64,000 nt of DNA from Cenococcum geophilum 1.58. Taxonomy: Eukaryota > Ascomycota > Dothideomycetes > Gloniales > Gloniaceae. The stretch spans positions 64,194 through 128,193 of the forward strand of contig KV748270.1 in the NCBI GenBank assembly GCA_001692895.1, read 5' to 3'. The translations under genes were made by a program, and so were the position numbers. Positions 61,009-64,000 of the stretch are shown here, in pieces. The notes beneath the pieces were generated by a model that was not told where the DNA came from, made no database searches, and was given only the letters and a program-made list of their open reading frames with translations. Each line of letters opens with the position of its first letter. The first letter of the stretch is position 1.

Positions 61009-62281
61009 GACGGAGCGGAGGAGGCATGTTATCGACTTACGTAGGGCCTGTATACAGTGTTGTAAACTGTACTCAGCGAGGCGGGGTGACGGTTATGAAA
61101 GAGCGGGGCATCCCTGTTACGTTGCTTTGTCAGCTAAGGCCAGGGGGCTAGATGCTGAACTTGCCCTGGCTCGGAGATTTCGTTGGCCAGAAGCCCTCAA
61201 AACGCTGTTTATCATCGCGGAGAAAGACTGCGGCTATTCTTTTTTCCAACGACGTTGTCTATTCTTTATGGCATATGGTAATTCCAAATTTAGCGCTGCG
61301 GGGCGCCTGTTCTAACAGAGCAGCAGATGCAAGGGATGCGGCGATTCTAAACATCGGCTCGGAACAGCTATTGCCCGGAACTTGATGATGATGATGATGA
61401 TTTTACCTCAGCAAGCTCAGACCATAGAATCAATGCGTGCCCTAGTGACCCAGCGCTGTGGGACCATTACTAATTACCGTTAACATGTTTTACCACCGAA
61501 CGCCGCACTCCTCGCCGCACGCCTCGCCGCACGCCTCGCCGCACGCCGCGCCGCACGCCGCCCTTCAACGCCGCACCCTACTTTCTGCGGCTTTTTATTA
61601 ACCTAAAAATTAATATTTTAAGAGGCCTGCTTTATAAGAAGAATTTTAGCCTCTTTCTGAAGGATTCGTCTTGTTGTTCTTCGGGATATATTAATGTATC
61701 TCATTGTTCCACCAATTAGACCCCCTGTCTACTTCGTGCCTCGCAGGAGACGCCCAGCAAGGCGATATGCAACGGTAGAGGGAGGTAACAAGCGAACGTT
61801 GGAGGCTCTACAAATTAACGGTTGAACGCCCGATTCAACGTCTTGTATAGCTTTTTATATGGAGGCTTCGGCTTCGCGAGAACTAAATTTAGGAGGGGGC
61901 ATGCTGGTTTATGCTGGAAATTTTCAATTTGGGTGTAATTTGGCAGGGAAGAAGGGGAGGCATAGGCGCGGATGGCTTGCGGGGGGTGTCTCGTCCGCGT
62001 GCTATCGATAAGGGTCCACCAATCGGATTAGCTGAATTTAATACCCGTGAGTCTTGATTCCGCAGTTCGCGCACAGACCCTTCCTCTGAGAAGCTCGACG
62101 GGTTATGGCTCGCTTCCCATTGGACGTAAAAATATAAATAGTATTAACTTTATAAAACAAAAGGTGTTCCACCAACGCATGGGATAGTTAAGGCTATGCA
62201 GCGACTCTTTTTATACCTTCGGGGTGCCTCGAGTTTTGGGTTCCCCCGATAACTCCCCACTGTCCGCAACGCCTAGTGAAC
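61009..62281. other. Intergenic region with short repeats
   Basis: A GAT microsatellite (about 61384-61402) is followed by TTACCTCAGCAAGCTCAGAC and CATAGAATCAA (about 61404-61434), the same motif seen at Crypton/Z borders. Tandem CGCCGCACGCCT-like units lie at about 61500-61565. Small open stretches (for example 61152-61385) have no recognisable features. No gene supported. Confidence 0.5.
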
Positions 62282-63197
62282 ATGTTTATCCGAATAACGA
62301 CATTTCTACTGCTTACCAGCACGCTGGTGGCGGCGAGCAACGTCACCTTTTTCCTTAGCACGATAACGGATACATGTAGTATGGACGGAGTCAGCATGAG
62401 CGCCCCGGAAAACACAGCCCACGGCTCGTTATGCGCGTACGATTCTGATTCGAAAATAATATGGGCATGTCCAGCGCCAGACTCGTAGGCTCAACCCTCC
62501 GTAAAAGCAAAAAGAGCGGAGTAGCTGACGAATGCGACGCAGGATGTGCTGGGGCGATGCTGAAGACTGCCACGGAGGAAACAGTACGACGGCCGCTTCT
62601 AATCAACTGGGCTGCCCCAACGGCTCCCCGACGACCTGGTGCTGCGATTTGCAGGCGGAAAACTGCACCGAGACTGCCGGTCAGATCAACATTTGCTGGG
62701 CGAAAGGCGTAGTAAATCCGAACGCGGGTGTCCCCCCGGCTGCCGCGTCGTCCATCGCCGCGTCGTCTCTGGCGGCGATAAGCAGTTCTGCAATCGCATC
62801 CAGGCTATCCGCACTGGTAACGGCTACATCTAAACCCACTTCAACTTCTGCGACCACTGCACCGAATACGGCAAGCGCTTTAGCAACTTCTACACCGTTA
62901 CCATCATCGTCAGACTCCGGATCGCTATCTCGAGGCGCTATAGCTGGTGTGGTGGTTGGAGCTATTGCTGGCTTTGGTCTGATCGCTTTAGCCGCGTTCC
63001 TCGTATACGTATACTGCAGGAAGATGGGAAAAATAGGAGCTGGGCAACCGACTGAGTACCAACAGCAAGGATACTACGGTCTGCCGATCCAAAGAAACGA
63101 AGCACCTGCCGCTCATCATCAGCCGTTAGTCGAGATGGGAGTTGAGGAAGTTGTGCATGAAATGTTATCGCAAACTGCGCAAACTGCGCACAAATAA
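62282..63197 (+). CDS. Secreted/membrane-anchored cysteine-rich surface protein with one TM span, 285 aa
   Basis: Two exons, 62282-62484 and 62543-63197, with a 58-bp GT...AG intron; the joined frame is open. It has an N-terminal signal peptide (about residues 1-19), then an ectodomain with ten cysteines (32, 51, 63, 70, 77, 92, 101, 102, 109, 119) and N-glycosylation sites at Asn20, Asn81 and Asn108. An Ala/Ser/Thr-rich stalk (about 130-195) is probably O-glycosylated. One transmembrane segment (about 199-226, GVVVGAIAGFGLIALAAFLV) precedes a short cytoplasmic tail with a YQQQGYYGLP stretch. This is the architecture of fungal Wsc/Mid2-like wall sensors, but I do not recognise a specific domain. 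Function in the adjacent polyketide locus is doubtful. Confidence 0.75.
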
Positions 63198-64000
63198 TGT
63201 GACGGGGGGTTTTTTTTGCGCGACCAAGGAGGATAGTAGAACCAAAGCCACCTGGCGGATACCATCTAGAGCACGAAGGACATTCATGTCGGCAGAAGAA
63301 TTTCCTGCCAGTGGCCTTCGCCACAGTCCCAGAGCTCCGGTTAAGACGGCTGCTCGGAGTGATTTTAGGGAGTGTTCGATGGCAATCTGAGGTTTTTTCA
63401 ATCCGAGGTTGCTCCATGCTTTCACCGACGTCAACTAGTAAATATTTGCGGCGTTTGATTTGGCGGTTATACTCGATCTGATTTGGAGCCGGGTGTTCGG
63501 TTGAGCGCTCTAGATAGCCTTAGATAAGGCTCAAAATTAGCGTAGTCTCTGCTCACATTAATTATTACCCAGCCAGAACGAACCTACCAGCGAACCTCTG
63601 TCGCCAGTTTCCGGTTGCGTCTGCATTTGTGTCACGTTATCCCTTCGTGTGGCAAGTTTTCTTGGACTTTTCGTATATGCACGCCTCATAAGCCAATCTA
63701 GAGGCTCTATACTATATAGAGCTTGGTGTTAAAGCCTCTGGTCAATGCGGTTGCCCAGCAGCAAGGGTGCTGGCGCCTCACTGACGCTTGGATATTGCGG
63801 TGAACAGCAGCGACGTGGCCAGGAAGCCAATAAAATCTAGTGTAGTTTGACCAAAAAGCTTCAGTTCTGTTACCGTCTATTTGATTATTGAATTGTCAGT
63901 AAAATACTGTCCTTATGCCGCCTAAAAAACGTTGTGCGTCTTTAGCCCTAAAGCCTTTAAGGCCTCCAAAGCCCCTAAAAGCACCTTAAGCCTAGGAGTC
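63198..64000. other. 3' flank; possible start of a DNA transposon at the window edge
   Basis: No complete gene. From about 63838 (TAGTGTAGTTTGACC...) a segment leads to an ATG at 63915 with a Lys/Pro-rich opening (MPPKKR...). The frame is soon broken by TAA near 63987. The layout resembles the 5' end of a Tc1/Fot1-like element with a decayed transposase, but the window ends too soon to confirm. Confidence 0.3.

Noticed and set aside
61490-61570. CRISPR-like or functional array in the CGCCGCACGCCT repeats
   Set aside because: The units are contiguous without spacers and the genome is eukaryotic; it is a short tandem repeat.
1-64000. tRNA, rRNA or other structured RNA genes
   Set aside because: I saw no cloverleaf with A and B boxes and no rRNA-like sequence, though a dedicated search was not possible.

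Overview
The window is DNA from a filamentous ascomycete (Pezizomycotina). The evidence is short GT...AG introns of about 42-103 bp inside genes, a fungal highly reducing polyketide synthase, and transposons carrying the C-to-T decay typical of repeat-induced point mutation (RIP: TpA-rich, with TAA/TAG codons where family members have Gln or Trp). The genus cannot be told from the sequence. The layout is bipartite: about 45 kb of AT-rich, nested, dead transposons containing one isolated gene, then about 19 kb of gene-bearing DNA of normal composition.

1-29.7 kb is nested transposable elements. A chromodomain-type Ty3/gypsy element (from before base 1 to about 10.6 kb) carries a solo LTR (188-352), a Ty1/copia element (674-6917, target duplication ATTTT) and another solo LTR (10327-10564, CTTTA). 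Further right lie a solo LTR split by a non-autonomous hAT-like element (11134-12321, 8-bp duplication), a second copia element on the minus strand (12792-18869, ATTAT), a second gypsy element (19185-26099, ATTAC), and fragments of the first gypsy family and of the hAT element. A 12-bp minisatellite and a 425-bp fold-back element follow. At 30.2-31.1 kb is one intact gene, a DUF829/TMEM53-like hydrolase-fold protein, with a MITE-like element in its upstream region.

31.3-44.65 kb holds two copies of a repeat family with an internal 12-bp minisatellite, then three copies (about 2.93 kb each) of a decayed Crypton-type tyrosine-recombinase transposon. Two copies sit head-to-tail; the third is inverted and is itself split by a 1.49-kb short LTR element. 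The unoccupied version of the tandem pair's target is preserved at 32956-33045.

45.5-63.2 kb is undecayed and looks like a small secondary-metabolite locus: a 15-exon HR-PKS on the minus strand (KS-AT-DH-cMeT-ER-KR-ACP, 2531 aa from my splice model), a divergently transcribed 10-exon cytochrome P450 (531 aa), a three-exon DHA2-like MFS exporter (553 aa) and a two-exon signal-peptide/cysteine-rich/one-TM surface protein (285 aa). The simplest reading is that the PKS builds a reduced, possibly methylated chain, the P450 oxidises it and the MFS protein exports it. No transcription factor, thioesterase or other release enzyme is visible, so the cluster is minimal or continues past the window. The product is unknown. 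All coordinates, splice sites and residue numbers were worked out by hand from the sequence; family names rest on recognised motifs, not on database searches.
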